Shown here: one piece after another, positions 51,136-60,462 of the stretch
Layout: each line of letters starts with the position of its first letter
Numbering within the stretch: position 1 is the first letter of the stretch
NCBI RefSeq assembly: GCF_003258945.1
Contig: NZ_QLIX01000005.1
Coordinates: 1 to 64,000, forward strand
Length of the DNA: 64,000 bases
Reading direction: 5' to 3'
DNA from: Roseicella frigidaeris
GTDB taxonomy: Bacteria; Pseudomonadota; Alphaproteobacteria; Acetobacterales; Acetobacteraceae
Made by a program: the position numbers and the translations under genes
The notes under the pieces: model-generated
Databases searched by the model: none
Told to the model about the DNA's origin: nothing
Seen by the model: only the letters and a program-made list of their open reading frames with translations

Positions 51136-51284
51136 CACTGCATTCTCCTTGCCCGCCCCGCTGGGCACACCCTGCCGGCGAACCGGGCGGGACGTTCCTT
51201 CCTGACCCGGGATGGTTGCCCGGATCGCGGACCATAGCGGAGCGCGCGGTGCGGGTGAACCCGCCCGGGCCAGCCCCGCCGCTG

Positions 51285-52679
51285 CTACTCGGCCGCCGCC
51301 GCCCGGACGCCCGCCTCCCGCGTCCGGGTCCGCAGCGTCACGAACTCCTCCGCCGCGGTCGGGTGGATGCCGATGGTGCGGTCGAAATCCTCCTTGGTCA
51401 GGCCGGCCGCGACCGCGATGCCGATGCCCTGCATGATCTCGCCGGCATCCTCACCCAGCATATGGGCGCCGAGGACCTTCCGCGTCTCCTGGCAGACGAT
51501 GAGCTTCATCAGCGTCTTGCGCCCCGGCCGGCCGCTGATGGTGTGGCGCATCGGGGTGAAGCGGGCGAGGTAGACATCGACCGGGCCGAGCGCCGCCGCA
51601 TCCGCCTCGGTCAGCCCGACCGTGCCGATCGGCGGCGAGGTGAAGACCGCGGTCGGGATGTTGCGGTAGCTGACGCGGCGCGGGGTGTTGCCGAAGAGGG
51701 TGTCGGCCAGGGCATGGCCGACCGCGGTCGCCACCGGCGTCAGGTTCATCCGGTTCAGCACGTCGCCGATGGCGTAGATGTTCGGCGCCGTGGTGCGGTG
51801 CTCCTCATCCACCTCGATCGCGCCCTTGGCGGTGCAGGCGATGCCCGCGGCGTCGAGATGCAGCCCGGCGGTGTTCGGCACCCGGCCGGTGGCGAAGAGC
51901 ACGGCATCCGTCTCGATCGCCTCGCCGCCGCGGAGGTTGAGGCAGAGATGGTCGCCGAGCCGGTCCAGCCGCCCGGGATGGTGGCCGCAATGCTGGCGGA
52001 TGCCCTGCTGCTCCATGGCCTCCTTCACCGCGACCCGGATATCCTGGTCGAAGCCGCGCAGCGGCAGGTCGGCGCGGTAGACGAGATCCACCTCGGCGCC
52101 GAGGCCGCGCAGGATGCAGGCGAATTCCAGCCCGATATAGCCGCTGCCGACCACGGTGACGCGGCGCGGCAGGTCCTGCAGCCCGAAGACGTCGTCGGAG
52201 AGCAGGCCGAGCTCGGCGCCGGGGATCTCCGGCCGCACCGGCCGGCCGCCGGTGGCGACGACGATCCGCTCGGCCGTCACCCGCTGGCCGCCGACATCGA
52301 GGGTATGGGCGTCGATGAAGGTGGCGCGGGCCTCGAAGATGGTGCAGCCGGCGCCGCTCAGCAGCCGGCCATAGATGCCGTTCAGCCGCGCCACCTCGGC
52401 ATCCCGCGCCGCCGCCAGGGTGGCGAGGTTGAAGCCGCGCGTCTCGATGCTCCAGCCGAAGGCGGCGGCATCCTCGGCCCACTGCCCGTATTCGGCGGCG
52501 TTGACCATGATCTTCTTCGGCACGCAGCCGACATTGACGCAGGTGCCGCCCCAGAACCGCTCCTCGGCGATGCCGACCCGGGCGCCATGCCCCGCCGCGA
52601 TGCGGGCGCAGCGCACCCCGCCCGAGCCGCCGCCGATGACGAAGAGGTCGAAGTCGTAGCTGGTCGCGGAGGCGCTCAT
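51285..52679 (-). CDS. gor: Glutathione-disulfide reductase
   Basis: 464 residues. FAD motif [17 protein letters not shown], redox-active CVNVGC in [16 protein letters not shown](P) motif [15 protein letters not shown] with the NADP-preferring arginine region, and the C-terminal active His in [15 protein letters not shown]. Supplies GSH for the GrxC/GrxD set in this window. Its ATG overlaps the stop of a possible 20-codon leader ORF. Confidence 0.92.
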   Translation of the reverse strand: MSASATSYDFDLFVIGGGSGGVRCARIAAGHGARVGIAEERFWGGTCVNVGCVPKKIMVNAAEYGQWAEDAAAFGWSIETRGFNLATLAAARDAEVARLNGIYGRLLSGAGCTIFEARATFIDAHTLDVGGQRVTAERIVVATGGRPVRPEIPGAELGLLSDDVFGLQDLPRRVTVVGSGYIGLEFACILRGLGAEVDLVYRADLPLRGFDQDIRVAVKEAMEQQGIRQHCGHHPGRLDRLGDHLCLNLRGGEAIETDAVLFATGRVPNTAGLHLDAAGIACTAKGAIEVDEEHRTTAPNIYAIGDVLNRMNLTPVATAVGHALADTLFGNTPRRVSYRNIPTAVFTSPPIGTVGLTEADAAALGPVDVYLARFTPMRHTISGRPGRKTLMKLIVCQETRKVLGAHMLGEDAGEIMQGIGIAVAAGLTKEDFDRTIGIHPTAAEEFVTLRTRTREAGVRAAAAE

Positions 52680-52738
52680 CGGCCGCGCGCCCCCTGCGTC
52701 CGGGTGGCGATGGCGAGGGGATGGAGGCTGCTGGCCAT
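52676..52738 (-). CDS. Possible 20-residue leader ORF of gor
   Basis: [20 protein letters not shown] then TGA, with an ATGA overlap onto the gor start and AAAGGGG 7 nt before its ATG. May couple translation of gor; could equally be coincidence. Confidence 0.25.
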   Translation of the reverse strand: MASSLHPLAIATRTQGARGR

Positions 52739-52863
52739 GCGGGGTGCCCCTTTGGTCGGCCGGCCGGTGCCGGCCCGTTGCACCCTATATGCGACGCGGC
52801 CGGGCCGATGGGTACCCGTCCCCGGTCCCGGCTGCGATGCGCGCCGCGCTCGGCAGCCTCTCC

Positions 52864-54108
52864 TCAGCACCCGGTCTGGCGCGGCGTCCGCTCCACCTCG
52901 AGGCCGAAGAGCGGCCGCAGCTGCGTGCCGATGACGCTGCCGGCGAAGGCCATGGCCATCCAGACCCAGCCATGCAGGCTGCCGGAGGCGATGCCGGAGA
53001 AATAGGCGCCGATGTTGCAGCCATAGGCCAGCCGGGCGCCGTAGCCGAGCATCAGCCCGCCGATCACCGCCGCCAGCGCCGAGCGCAGCGGCACCCGCAG
53101 CCCGGGGGAGAAGCGGCCAGCCAGGGCGGCGGCGAGCAGGGCGCCGAGGACGATGCCGATATCCATCACCGAGGTGACGTCGCGCAGCACGCTGCCCTCG
53201 AGCGCCGCCCGGGCCGCCGGGGCCTGCCAATAGGGCCAGGCGGCGGCGTCGATGCCGAGCGCCATGGCCGCCTTGGAGCCCCAGAGGGCGAAGGCGGAGG
53301 TGATGCCCCAGGGCTTCCCCGCGAGCGCCAGGGTGGCGAAGTTCAGCAGCGCCAGCGCCACCGCCCCGGCCAGCACCGGCCAGGGGCCGCGCAACAGCCG
53401 CGCCAGTCCCTGGCGTGGCGCCAAGGGGGGCCGCGGCCGGGGGGCCACTGCCGCGCCATGCCGCCGCCGCTCCAGCCAGAGCGTGCCGCCGGCGATCAGG
53501 CCGAACAGGGCGAGATTGGCCGCGAGCGCCGGGCCGACGCCCCAGTCCCGCACCAGCGAGACCGGCGCCAGGTGCCACTGCGCCTGCCACCAGTGGAAAT
53601 GCGCCGCGCCGATGGCCGAGCCGGCGATGAAGGCGGCCAGCGTCAGCAGCATCCGCACCGAGCCGCCGCCCACCGTGTAGAGCGTGCCCGAGGCGCAGCC
53701 GCCGCCGATCTGCATGCCGATGCCGAAGAGGAAGGCGCCAACCAGCAGCGAGACGCCGATGGGCGAGACATTGCCGGCGACCGGCTGGCCGAAGAGCTGC
53801 CCGGCGGCCAGCGCCGGGAAGAAGAGCAGCACGGCGATGGCAAGCATCGCCATCTGGGCGCGCAGCCCCTCGCCGCGCCGGTCGGCGATGAAGACCCGCC
53901 AGGCCGAGGTGAAGCCGAATGCGGCATGATAGAGGACGAGGCCGAGCGCCGCGCCGAGCAGGTAAAGCGCGGCCTGGCGCGGCCCCACCACCTGGCCGAT
54001 GCCGAGGGCGCCGAGCGCGAGCAGGGCCGCGGCGCCGAGCGCGGCCGGCCCCTGGATGCCGCCGGCCCGCGAGACAGGCGGCGCGGCGGTGAGGGTGGTG
54101 GCGGACAT
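52864..54108 (-). CDS. YeeE/YedE-family (TsuA-like) sulfur transporter
   Basis: 414 residues, about 9-10 TM helices. Family cysteine motifs are present: GGGCASGTLYTVGGG in the first half and YGCNIGAYFSGIASGS in the second, which in TsuA line the thiosulfate path. Duplicated half structure as in TsuA. It might import thiosulfate for cysteine synthesis; no adjacent TusA-like gene is seen. The 285-bp gap before it on the gabD side (54109-54393) shows no supported gene. Confidence 0.88.
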   Translation of the reverse strand: MSATTLTAAPPVSRAGGIQGPAALGAAALLALGALGIGQVVGPRQAALYLLGAALGLVLYHAAFGFTSAWRVFIADRRGEGLRAQMAMLAIAVLLFFPALAAGQLFGQPVAGNVSPIGVSLLVGAFLFGIGMQIGGGCASGTLYTVGGGSVRMLLTLAAFIAGSAIGAAHFHWWQAQWHLAPVSLVRDWGVGPALAANLALFGLIAGGTLWLERRRHGAAVAPRPRPPLAPRQGLARLLRGPWPVLAGAVALALLNFATLALAGKPWGITSAFALWGSKAAMALGIDAAAWPYWQAPAARAALEGSVLRDVTSVMDIGIVLGALLAAALAGRFSPGLRVPLRSALAAVIGGLMLGYGARLAYGCNIGAYFSGIASGSLHGWVWMAMAFAGSVIGTQLRPLFGLEVERTPRQTGC

Positions 54109-54393
54109 GCCGGAGACGTCTCCCGATCCGTGGGGTGTGCCGGCGGGCCGGCAGTGCTGGATCGGTCATGTACGCCGCCGGACCGCGGGTTTCACCGCAG
54201 AACCACGCGCGTCAGGCGTAACCCCGACATCGCTTGGGAGCATGGCTATGAACCACGCTCCCATATCGGACTATCTCTGCGGGCCAGCGGACCGGTCTCC
54301 CGACCGGCCCGAGGCCCCGGACGCGGCCCGCGACCTACATCGCGTCGCCGGGCGAACCGGAGGGCCGCGCCCGGCGCCCGAGGGCCCTGAACC

Positions 54394-55872
54394 TCAGCTG
54401 CCGATGCCGCCGAGGGCGAGGTACTTCACCTCGAGATACTCGTCGATGCCGTAATGGCTGCCCTCGCGGCCAAGGCCGCTCTCCTTCACGCCGCCGAAGG
54501 GCGCCACCTCGGTGCTGATCAGCCCCTCATTGATGCCGATGATGCCGCTCTCCAGCGCCTCGGCCACCCGGAAGATGCGGCCGATGTCGCGGGCGTAGAA
54601 ATAGGCGGCGAGGCCGAAGGGGGTGTCGTTGGCCAGCGCGATCGCCTCCTCCTCCGTCTTGAAGCGGAAGAGCGGGGCGACCGGGCCGAAGGTCTCCTCG
54701 CGGAACATCAGCGCATCGCCCGGGACGTTGGCGAGCACCGTCGGCTCGTAGAAATTGCCGCCGCGCGGATGGCGCTTGCCGCCGGTGACGACGCTCGCCC
54801 CCTTGGCGAGGGCGTCGGAGACGTGCTCCTCCACCTTCTTCACCGCATCGGCATTGATCAGCGGCCCCTGGGTGACGCCCGGCTCCATGCCGTCGCCGAC
54901 CTTCAGGGCCTCGACCGCCGCCTTCAGCTTGGCGGCGAAGGCGTCGTAGACCCCGTCCTGCACCAGCAGGCGGTTGGCGCAGACGCAGGTCTGGCCGGTG
55001 TTGCGGTACTTGCTCGCCATGGCGCCCTGCACCGCGGCGTCGAGATCGGCATCGTCGAAGACGATGAAGGGCGCGTTGCCGCCGAGCTCCATCGAGGTCT
55101 TCTTGATGGTGCCGGCGCATTGCTCCAGCAGCACCCGGCCGACCTCGGTGGAGCCGGTGAAGGTCAGCTTGCGCACCAGCGGGTTGCCCGTCAGCTCGCG
55201 GCCGGTCTCGCCGGAGGGGCCGGTGATGACGTTGCAGACGCCGGGCGGCATGCCGGCGCGCTCGGCCAGCACGGCGATGGCCAGTGCCGAGAAGGGCGTC
55301 TGCGAGGCCGGGCGGATGACGCCGGTGCAGCCCGCGGCCCAGCCGGGCCCGGTCTTCCGGGTGATCATCGCGGCCGGGAAATTCCACGGCGTGATGGCGG
55401 CGAAGACGCCGATCGGCTCCTTCTGGACGATGATCCGCCGCCCCTTGGCGTTCTGCGGGATGGTGTCGCCATAGACCCGTTTCCCTTCCTCGGCGAACCA
55501 CTCGATGAAGGAGGCGGCATAGGCGATCTCGCCCTTGCTCTCGGCCAGCGGCTTGCCCTGCTCGGCGGTCATGATCGCCGCCAGGTCGTCGGTGTTGGCG
55601 AGCATGAGGTCGAAGAGCTTGCGCAGGATCGCGGCGCGGTCCTTGGCCAGCATGGCGCGCCAGGCGCCCTGCGCCTTGTGCGCCGCCTCGATGGCGCGGC
55701 GGGTCTCGGCGGCGCCCATGGCGGGGACGCGGCCAACCAGCTCGCCGGTCGAGGGGTTGCGGACCTCGAGGGTCTTGCCGCTATCGGCCTGGACCCATTC
55801 CCCGTTGATGCAATTGGCCTGGCGGAAGAGCTCGGGATCCTTCAGCGGCAGGCGTGCGACGGCGTCCAGCAT
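54394..55872 (-). CDS. gabD: Succinate-semialdehyde dehydrogenase GabD-like
   Basis: 492 residues. Aldehyde dehydrogenase of GabD type: ITPWNFPAAMITRK, catalytic Glu in ELGGNAPFIVFDDA, Cys in GQTCVCANR, and the end APFGGVKESGLGREGSHYGI. Oddity: the coenzyme motif that reads GCTxVLKPASQTP in GabD reads GCTGVIRPASQTP here, so the nucleotide-contacting Lys is Arg, and GPALAAG is GPGWAAG. Coenzyme preference may differ. GGAAGGAGA precedes the ATG. Confidence 0.9.
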   Translation of the reverse strand: MLDAVARLPLKDPELFRQANCINGEWVQADSGKTLEVRNPSTGELVGRVPAMGAAETRRAIEAAHKAQGAWRAMLAKDRAAILRKLFDLMLANTDDLAAIMTAEQGKPLAESKGEIAYAASFIEWFAEEGKRVYGDTIPQNAKGRRIIVQKEPIGVFAAITPWNFPAAMITRKTGPGWAAGCTGVIRPASQTPFSALAIAVLAERAGMPPGVCNVITGPSGETGRELTGNPLVRKLTFTGSTEVGRVLLEQCAGTIKKTSMELGGNAPFIVFDDADLDAAVQGAMASKYRNTGQTCVCANRLLVQDGVYDAFAAKLKAAVEALKVGDGMEPGVTQGPLINADAVKKVEEHVSDALAKGASVVTGGKRHPRGGNFYEPTVLANVPGDALMFREETFGPVAPLFRFKTEEEAIALANDTPFGLAAYFYARDIGRIFRVAEALESGIIGINEGLISTEVAPFGGVKESGLGREGSHYGIDEYLEVKYLALGGIGS

Positions 55873-56365
55873 GGGCCGGTCTCCTTCCCTTGATGGGCGG
55901 CAGGATAGGCCGGCGCGGCGCCCCTGTCAGGGCGCCCCCGGACGGATCCGGCGTCCCCTGCCCCGGCACGCCGGCCATCGGGAAGGAGCAACGCCCCCGG
56001 GCCCGGGGTGTTGCGCCTGGCCCCGAGGTCGACCGTGGAGGGGCGGCGTGGCGACGGCCGCCCCGTGGGAAGCGCGCCTCGGGGGGATCTCGCCCAAATC
56101 CGCGACCCGCGTCGTCGTCCCGGCCTCAACCCGGTCCATCGGAGCCAAGCCCGGCCCAGGCCAGCCTCGCGCACAACCACCACGAGCGTTGCCCAAGCTT
56201 GCCGACCTACCAGGGCGAACGTCCCCGGCCTGCGCCTGCTGCGCGGCCGGTGCTGGGACGAACGAAAAATCGTCAATGAAGCAGGTCGTTCACGTCAAGG
56301 TGGCCTGCATCACATCCCGGATGTTGTGGTAGCGTCCGCGTTACAACGGCAGGTAGTGCACTGCG
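55873..56365. other. Divergent intergenic region between gabD and the AraC regulator
   Basis: 493 bp without a supported gene. The right end (56260-56365) is less GC-rich. GTTGT (56323-56327) and ACAAC (56343-56347) form a short inverted repeat with 15-bp spacing just before the regulator, a possible binding site, but the half-sites are only 5 bp. Nothing else recognised. Confidence 0.4.
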
Positions 56366-57496
56366 ATGGCAGAGGCGTGGACAGCCGGTGGGACCCGAGC
56401 AACGGCAGCCGCGCCGGGGTCGGCGGATGCGACATCGCAGGACAGGCTCACGCCTGTCGTCTTTTCCAGCCGCGACGTGGCGCCGGCCCATCGGCTCGAT
56501 CGCTGGCGGAGCACCTACGAGGCGTTCAACGCGCTGACGCCGCTCGGCCCCATCAGCCGCGATTTCGAGGCCAGCAACGAGATCTGGTCCTTCTGCGGCC
56601 TGGCGCTGCTGCGCAATTCCGCCCCCGCCATGGGCTTCGAACGGCTGCGGCGGCATATCCAGCGCGATTCCATCGATCATTGGGTGGTCCGCGTCGTTCG
56701 TCGCGGCCAAATGACCCTGCGCATCGGCGACAAGGTGCTCCGCGCCTCGCCGGGCCGGCCGCTGCTCTTCGGGCTCGGCCAACCGCATGACGGCGAGCGG
56801 TCGGACACCGACTGGGTCTCGCTCTACATCCCGCGGGACACCCACCCGGACCTCGCCGCCGGCCTGGACCGCCTCGGCAACTGCACCCTCGACCATGCGG
56901 GGGCCGGGCTGCTGGCCGACGTCATCCTGCTGCTTGAGCGGCGCATGGCCGAGGCCACCCTGGCGGAGTTGCCGGCACTGGCCGAAGGCGCGCGCGCGAT
57001 GGTGGCGGCGTGCCTGCTGCGCGGGGCCGGCGCGGCGGCGCAGGGCCCGGATGCGGCGGCCTTCACCCAGTTGGAGCAGGTCCGGCGCGTGATCCGCCAG
57101 AACATCGGTTCGGCCATGCTGGGGCCGGAGCGGCTGTGCCGCGCGGCGGGCCTGTCCCGGTCCCAGCTCTACCGCCTGTTCGAGCCGCATGGCGGGGTGG
57201 CGCGCTACATCCAGATCCAACGCATGCGCCTCGCCCGCGTCATGCTGGAGGATGCCGCCTGCACCGCGAATGTCTCGGCGATTGCCGAGAGGGTCGGGCA
57301 TTTCAACGCCTCGGCCTTCAGCCGGGCCTTCCGGCAGGAATTCGGCGTCACGCCGGTGGAGGTCCGCGCGGCCGCGCGCGCCGGGCTGCGCCTGCCGCTC
57401 GGCACGACGGCGACCGCCACATTCAATTCGACGGATTTCGTCGGCGTCCTCCGAACCATCGGCGTGGCGCCGGAGCCCTTGCGCCCCGCGGCGTGA
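56366..57496 (+). CDS. AraC-family transcriptional regulator
   Basis: 376 residues. An N-terminal AraC-binding-like/cupin domain (residues about 45-215, VRRGQMTLRIGDKVLRASPG) and a C-terminal pair of HTH helices (LCRAAGLSRSQLYRLFEPHG; VSAIAERVGHFNASAFSRAF with RQEFGVTP). The type with AraC_binding_2 domain often responds to aromatic or amino-acid metabolites; its ligand is unknown. Divergent from gabD, which it may control. Confidence 0.9.
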   Translation: MAEAWTAGGTRATAAAPGSADATSQDRLTPVVFSSRDVAPAHRLDRWRSTYEAFNALTPLGPISRDFEASNEIWSFCGLALLRNSAPAMGFERLRRHIQRDSIDHWVVRVVRRGQMTLRIGDKVLRASPGRPLLFGLGQPHDGERSDTDWVSLYIPRDTHPDLAAGLDRLGNCTLDHAGAGLLADVILLLERRMAEATLAELPALAEGARAMVAACLLRGAGAAAQGPDAAAFTQLEQVRRVIRQNIGSAMLGPERLCRAAGLSRSQLYRLFEPHGGVARYIQIQRMRLARVMLEDAACTANVSAIAERVGHFNASAFSRAFRQEFGVTPVEVRAAARAGLRLPLGTTATATFNSTDFVGVLRTIGVAPEPLRPAA

Positions 57497-57962
57497 CGCG
57501 CCCCGTCGTCATGGTCCGCGGGACGGGCCAAGATGCGGCCGGCTGAACGCGCGAACGGGCGCCGCCCTCGGCCGCGCCGCGGCCGGCCTGGGACGTCCGG
57601 GACAGCAGCGGGACGCCTGACGCCTGTTCCGCCCGGCTGCCCCCACTATCCTGGAACCCATCCCGTTGCCGCGCTTCCTCGGCCGCCCCGCAGGATCGCG
57701 CCCGGCATGGCCAATGCATGCGGCCCTCCTGCGCCGCGGCGGCACCATCAGGACAGGACTTAGGCCGATGGGCATCGCCTTCGCCACGACATGCCGGCCG
57801 CTGGGCGCCGCCGGCGGCACGCCCTGCCGTGATGCGGGGCCGACGCCCGGCCGCAGCGGATGGCGCCTCGGTCCGGACCGGCGCACCACCACCCCCTCCC
57901 GGGCCGGGCGCCATGCCCAGGCCCGCCGCAACGCCCGCGGCTGAGCCCGAAGGAGCCTGGAT
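57497..57962. other. Intergenic region upstream of the patatin gene
   Basis: 466 bp. Several short open frames exist on both strands but none has a plausible start or composition. No hairpin or motif of note. The patatin gene is preceded by GAAGGAG at 57949. Confidence 0.4.
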
Positions 57963-59003
57963 ATGGCAAGACACGCCAAAGCTGCGCCGCGAGGCCGTGT
58001 GCTCGTGGACTTCGCGTTGCAGGGGGGCGGGTCGCACGGCGCCTTCACCTGGGGCGTGCTGGACCGCATGCTGGAGGAGGAGTGGCTGGAGATCGAGGGC
58101 GTCTCCGGCACCTCGGCCGGGGCGATGAATGCCGCCGTGCTGGCCAGCGGCATAGCGCGCGGCGGCGCCGCCGCGGCCCGGGAGGATCTCGAGGCCTTCT
58201 GGCGCCGGGTCTCGACCGCCGCCACCTTCAGCCCCTTCCAGCGCGGGATGATGGACCGGCTGCTCGGCAACTGGACGCTCGACAACTCCCCGGGCTTCCT
58301 GACCATGGATCTGCTGGCGCGGCTGATCTCGCCCTACGACGTGTCGAATGTCGGCGGCAACCCGCTCGAGCAGATATTGCACGACAGCGTCGATTTCGCC
58401 GCGCTGGCGCAAGGCCCGGTCAAGATCTTCGTCACCGCGACCAATGTCCATACCGGCCGGGCCCGCATCTTCCGCAACCGCGACGTCTCGGCGCAGGCCC
58501 TGCTCGCCTCCGCCTGCCTGCCGCAGCTCTTCCAGGCGATCGAGATCGACGGGCAACCCTATTGGGATGGCGGCTTCGCCGGCAACCCGACCCTGGTGCC
58601 GCTGGTGAACGAGCTGGAATCGGACGACACCATCCTCGTGCCGATCAACCCGATCGAACGGCCGAGCACGCCGCGCAGCGCCCGCGAGATCCTCGACAGG
58701 GTGAACGAGGTCTCCTTCAACGCGGTCGCCCTCAAGGAGCTCAAGATGCTGGCGCTGATGCGCAAGGTGGCCGATGCGGGGGCCAGCGAGGGCGCGAATT
58801 GGGCGCGCATGCGCATGCACATGGTGCGCAACGACGTCATGGCGACGCTCGGCTATTCCTCCAAGCTCAATGCCGAATGGGCCTTCCTGACCATGCTGCG
58901 GGACGAGGGGCGGCAGGCCGCGCAGAGCTTCCTCGACCTGCACGCGGCCGATATCGGCACGCGCTCCTCGCTCGACCTCGACCGCCTGCTGGACGGGGCG
59001 TGA
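57963..59003 (+). CDS. Patatin-like phospholipase
   Basis: 346 residues. Lipid acyl hydrolase fold with the oxyanion loop GGGSHGAFTWG, nucleophile elbow GTSAG and the catalytic Asp in WDGGF (Ser-Asp dyad). No signal peptide, so cytosolic or membrane-associated. The stop is 4 bp before the GntP permease start. In PHB-forming bacteria such patatins sit near hydroxybutyrate genes, so a role in polyester or lipid turnover is a fair inference. Confidence 0.9.
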   Translation: MARHAKAAPRGRVLVDFALQGGGSHGAFTWGVLDRMLEEEWLEIEGVSGTSAGAMNAAVLASGIARGGAAAAREDLEAFWRRVSTAATFSPFQRGMMDRLLGNWTLDNSPGFLTMDLLARLISPYDVSNVGGNPLEQILHDSVDFAALAQGPVKIFVTATNVHTGRARIFRNRDVSAQALLASACLPQLFQAIEIDGQPYWDGGFAGNPTLVPLVNELESDDTILVPINPIERPSTPRSAREILDRVNEVSFNAVALKELKMLALMRKVADAGASEGANWARMRMHMVRNDVMATLGYSSKLNAEWAFLTMLRDEGRQAAQSFLDLHAADIGTRSSLDLDRLLDGA

Positions 59004-59007
59004 CGCC

Positions 59008-60462
59008 ATGGGCCTGCTCGGCATCCTCGTCGGCCTCGGCCTGCTGGTCTGGCTCGCCTATCGCGGCTGGAGCGTGCTGCTGCTGGCGCCGGCCGGCGCC
59101 ATGGTCGCGGCCGCCTTCGCCGGCGAGCCGTTGCTGGCGCATTGGACCGAGACCTTCATGGGAGCGGGCGCGCGCTTCGTCGCGCAGTTCTTCCCGATCT
59201 TCCTGCTGGGCGCGCTGTTCGGCAAGCTGATGGAGGACAGCGGCGCGGTGACGGCGATCGCCGAGGCGATGACGGCGCGGCTCGGCACCCGGCGCGCGGT
59301 GCTGGCCGTGGTGCTGGCCGGCGCCATCGTGACCTATGGCGGCGTCAGCCTCTTCGTCGCCTATTTCGTGCTCGGCCCGATGGCGATGGCGCTGTTCCAG
59401 GCCGCCGACATCCCGCGCCGGCTGATGCCGGCCGCCATCCTGGTCGGCAGCTCCACCTTCACCATGTCGGCCCTGCCGGGCACGCCGGCCATCCCGAACA
59501 CCATCCCGATGCCCTTCTTCGGCACCACGCCCTTCGCCGCGCCCGGGCTCGGCATCATCGCCTCCGGCATCATGCTCGGGATCGGGCTGTGGTGGCTGCA
59601 ACGGGCGGAGGCGGCGGCGCGCCGGCGCGGCGAGGGTTTCGGCGAGGCCCGGCCCGGCGCCGCGGACGCGGCCGCCGAGGACGCGCTGGTGCGCGAGCGC
59701 GCGGTGACGGCGCGCGAATTCGACCCGGCGGAGATCCATCATGGCAGCCAGGCCGAGCGGTCGCCGCCTGCCCTGCTCGCCTTCCTGCCGCTGCTGGTGG
59801 TGGTGCTAGTGAACCTGCTGATGTCCTTCGCCGTGTTGCCGGCCCTCGACACGGACTTCCTGGAGGAGCCGCGCTGGGGCGGCGCGACCCTGTCCTCGGT
59901 GGGCGGGGTCTGGGCGGTGTCGACGGCGCTGCTGGCCGGCATCGCCGCGCTGCTGCTCACCAGCGGGCGCCGCATCCCGGCGCTGCGCGCCTCGGTGGAT
60001 GCGGGCGCCAATGCCGCCGTGCTGCCGGTCATCAGCGTCGCCAGCCTGGTCGGCTTCGGCGCGGTGGTCGCCGCCATGCCGGCCTTCGAGGCGGTGCGGG
60101 ACTGGGTGCTCGGCATCGGCGGCGGGCCGCTCGTGTCGCTGGCCGTCGCCACCAACCTGCTGGCGGCGCTCACCGGCTCGGCGTCCGGCGGCCTGACCAT
60201 CGCGCTCGATGCGCTGGGGCCGACCTATATGGCGATCGCCGCGGAGCAGGGCATCGATCCTGGCCTGCTGCACCGCATCGCGGTGATCGGCGCCGGCACG
60301 CTCGACATCCTGCCGCACAACGGCGCGGTGATCACCCTGCTGGCGGTCTGCGGCTGCACGCACAAGGAGAGCTATCTCGACATCGTCGTGGTGGGGATCG
60401 TCAGCTCGCTCGTCAGCCTCGCCGCGGTGATCCTGCTCGGCTCCGTGGCCGGGTCATTCTGA
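59008..60462 (+). CDS. GntP-family permease (possible 3-hydroxybutyrate transporter)
   Basis: 484 residues, about 12-13 TM helices. GntP features: FLLGALFGKLMEDSGAV, GGVSLFVAYFVLGPMA, STFTMSALPGTPAIPNTIPM and LTGSASGGLTIALDA. A charged loop of about 50 residues (residues 195-245) is cytoplasmic. Subfamily close to permeases annotated for D-beta-hydroxybutyrate rather than gluconate; this is by sequence style and the patatin neighbour. Its end overlaps the convergent transporter gene by 9 bp. Confidence 0.88.
   Translation: MGLLGILVGLGLLVWLAYRGWSVLLLAPAGAMVAAAFAGEPLLAHWTETFMGAGARFVAQFFPIFLLGALFGKLMEDSGAVTAIAEAMTARLGTRRAVLAVVLAGAIVTYGGVSLFVAYFVLGPMAMALFQAADIPRRLMPAAILVGSSTFTMSALPGTPAIPNTIPMPFFGTTPFAAPGLGIIASGIMLGIGLWWLQRAEAAARRRGEGFGEARPGAADAAAEDALVRERAVTAREFDPAEIHHGSQAERSPPALLAFLPLLVVVLVNLLMSFAVLPALDTDFLEEPRWGGATLSSVGGVWAVSTALLAGIAALLLTSGRRIPALRASVDAGANAAVLPVISVASLVGFGAVVAAMPAFEAVRDWVLGIGGGPLVSLAVATNLLAALTGSASGGLTIALDALGPTYMAIAAEQGIDPGLLHRIAVIGAGTLDILPHNGAVITLLAVCGCTHKESYLDIVVVGIVSSLVSLAAVILLGSVAGSF

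Noticed and set aside
54242-54454. Open frame beginning MAMNHAPISDYLC between gabD and the YeeE gene
   Set aside because: Ends inside gabD in antisense and becomes low-complexity Pro/Arg; a GGGAG precedes it but nothing else supports it.
57666-57944. 92-codon frame upstream of the patatin gene
   Set aside because: Arg/Gly/Pro-rich without a ribosome binding site; several overlapping frames are equally open.
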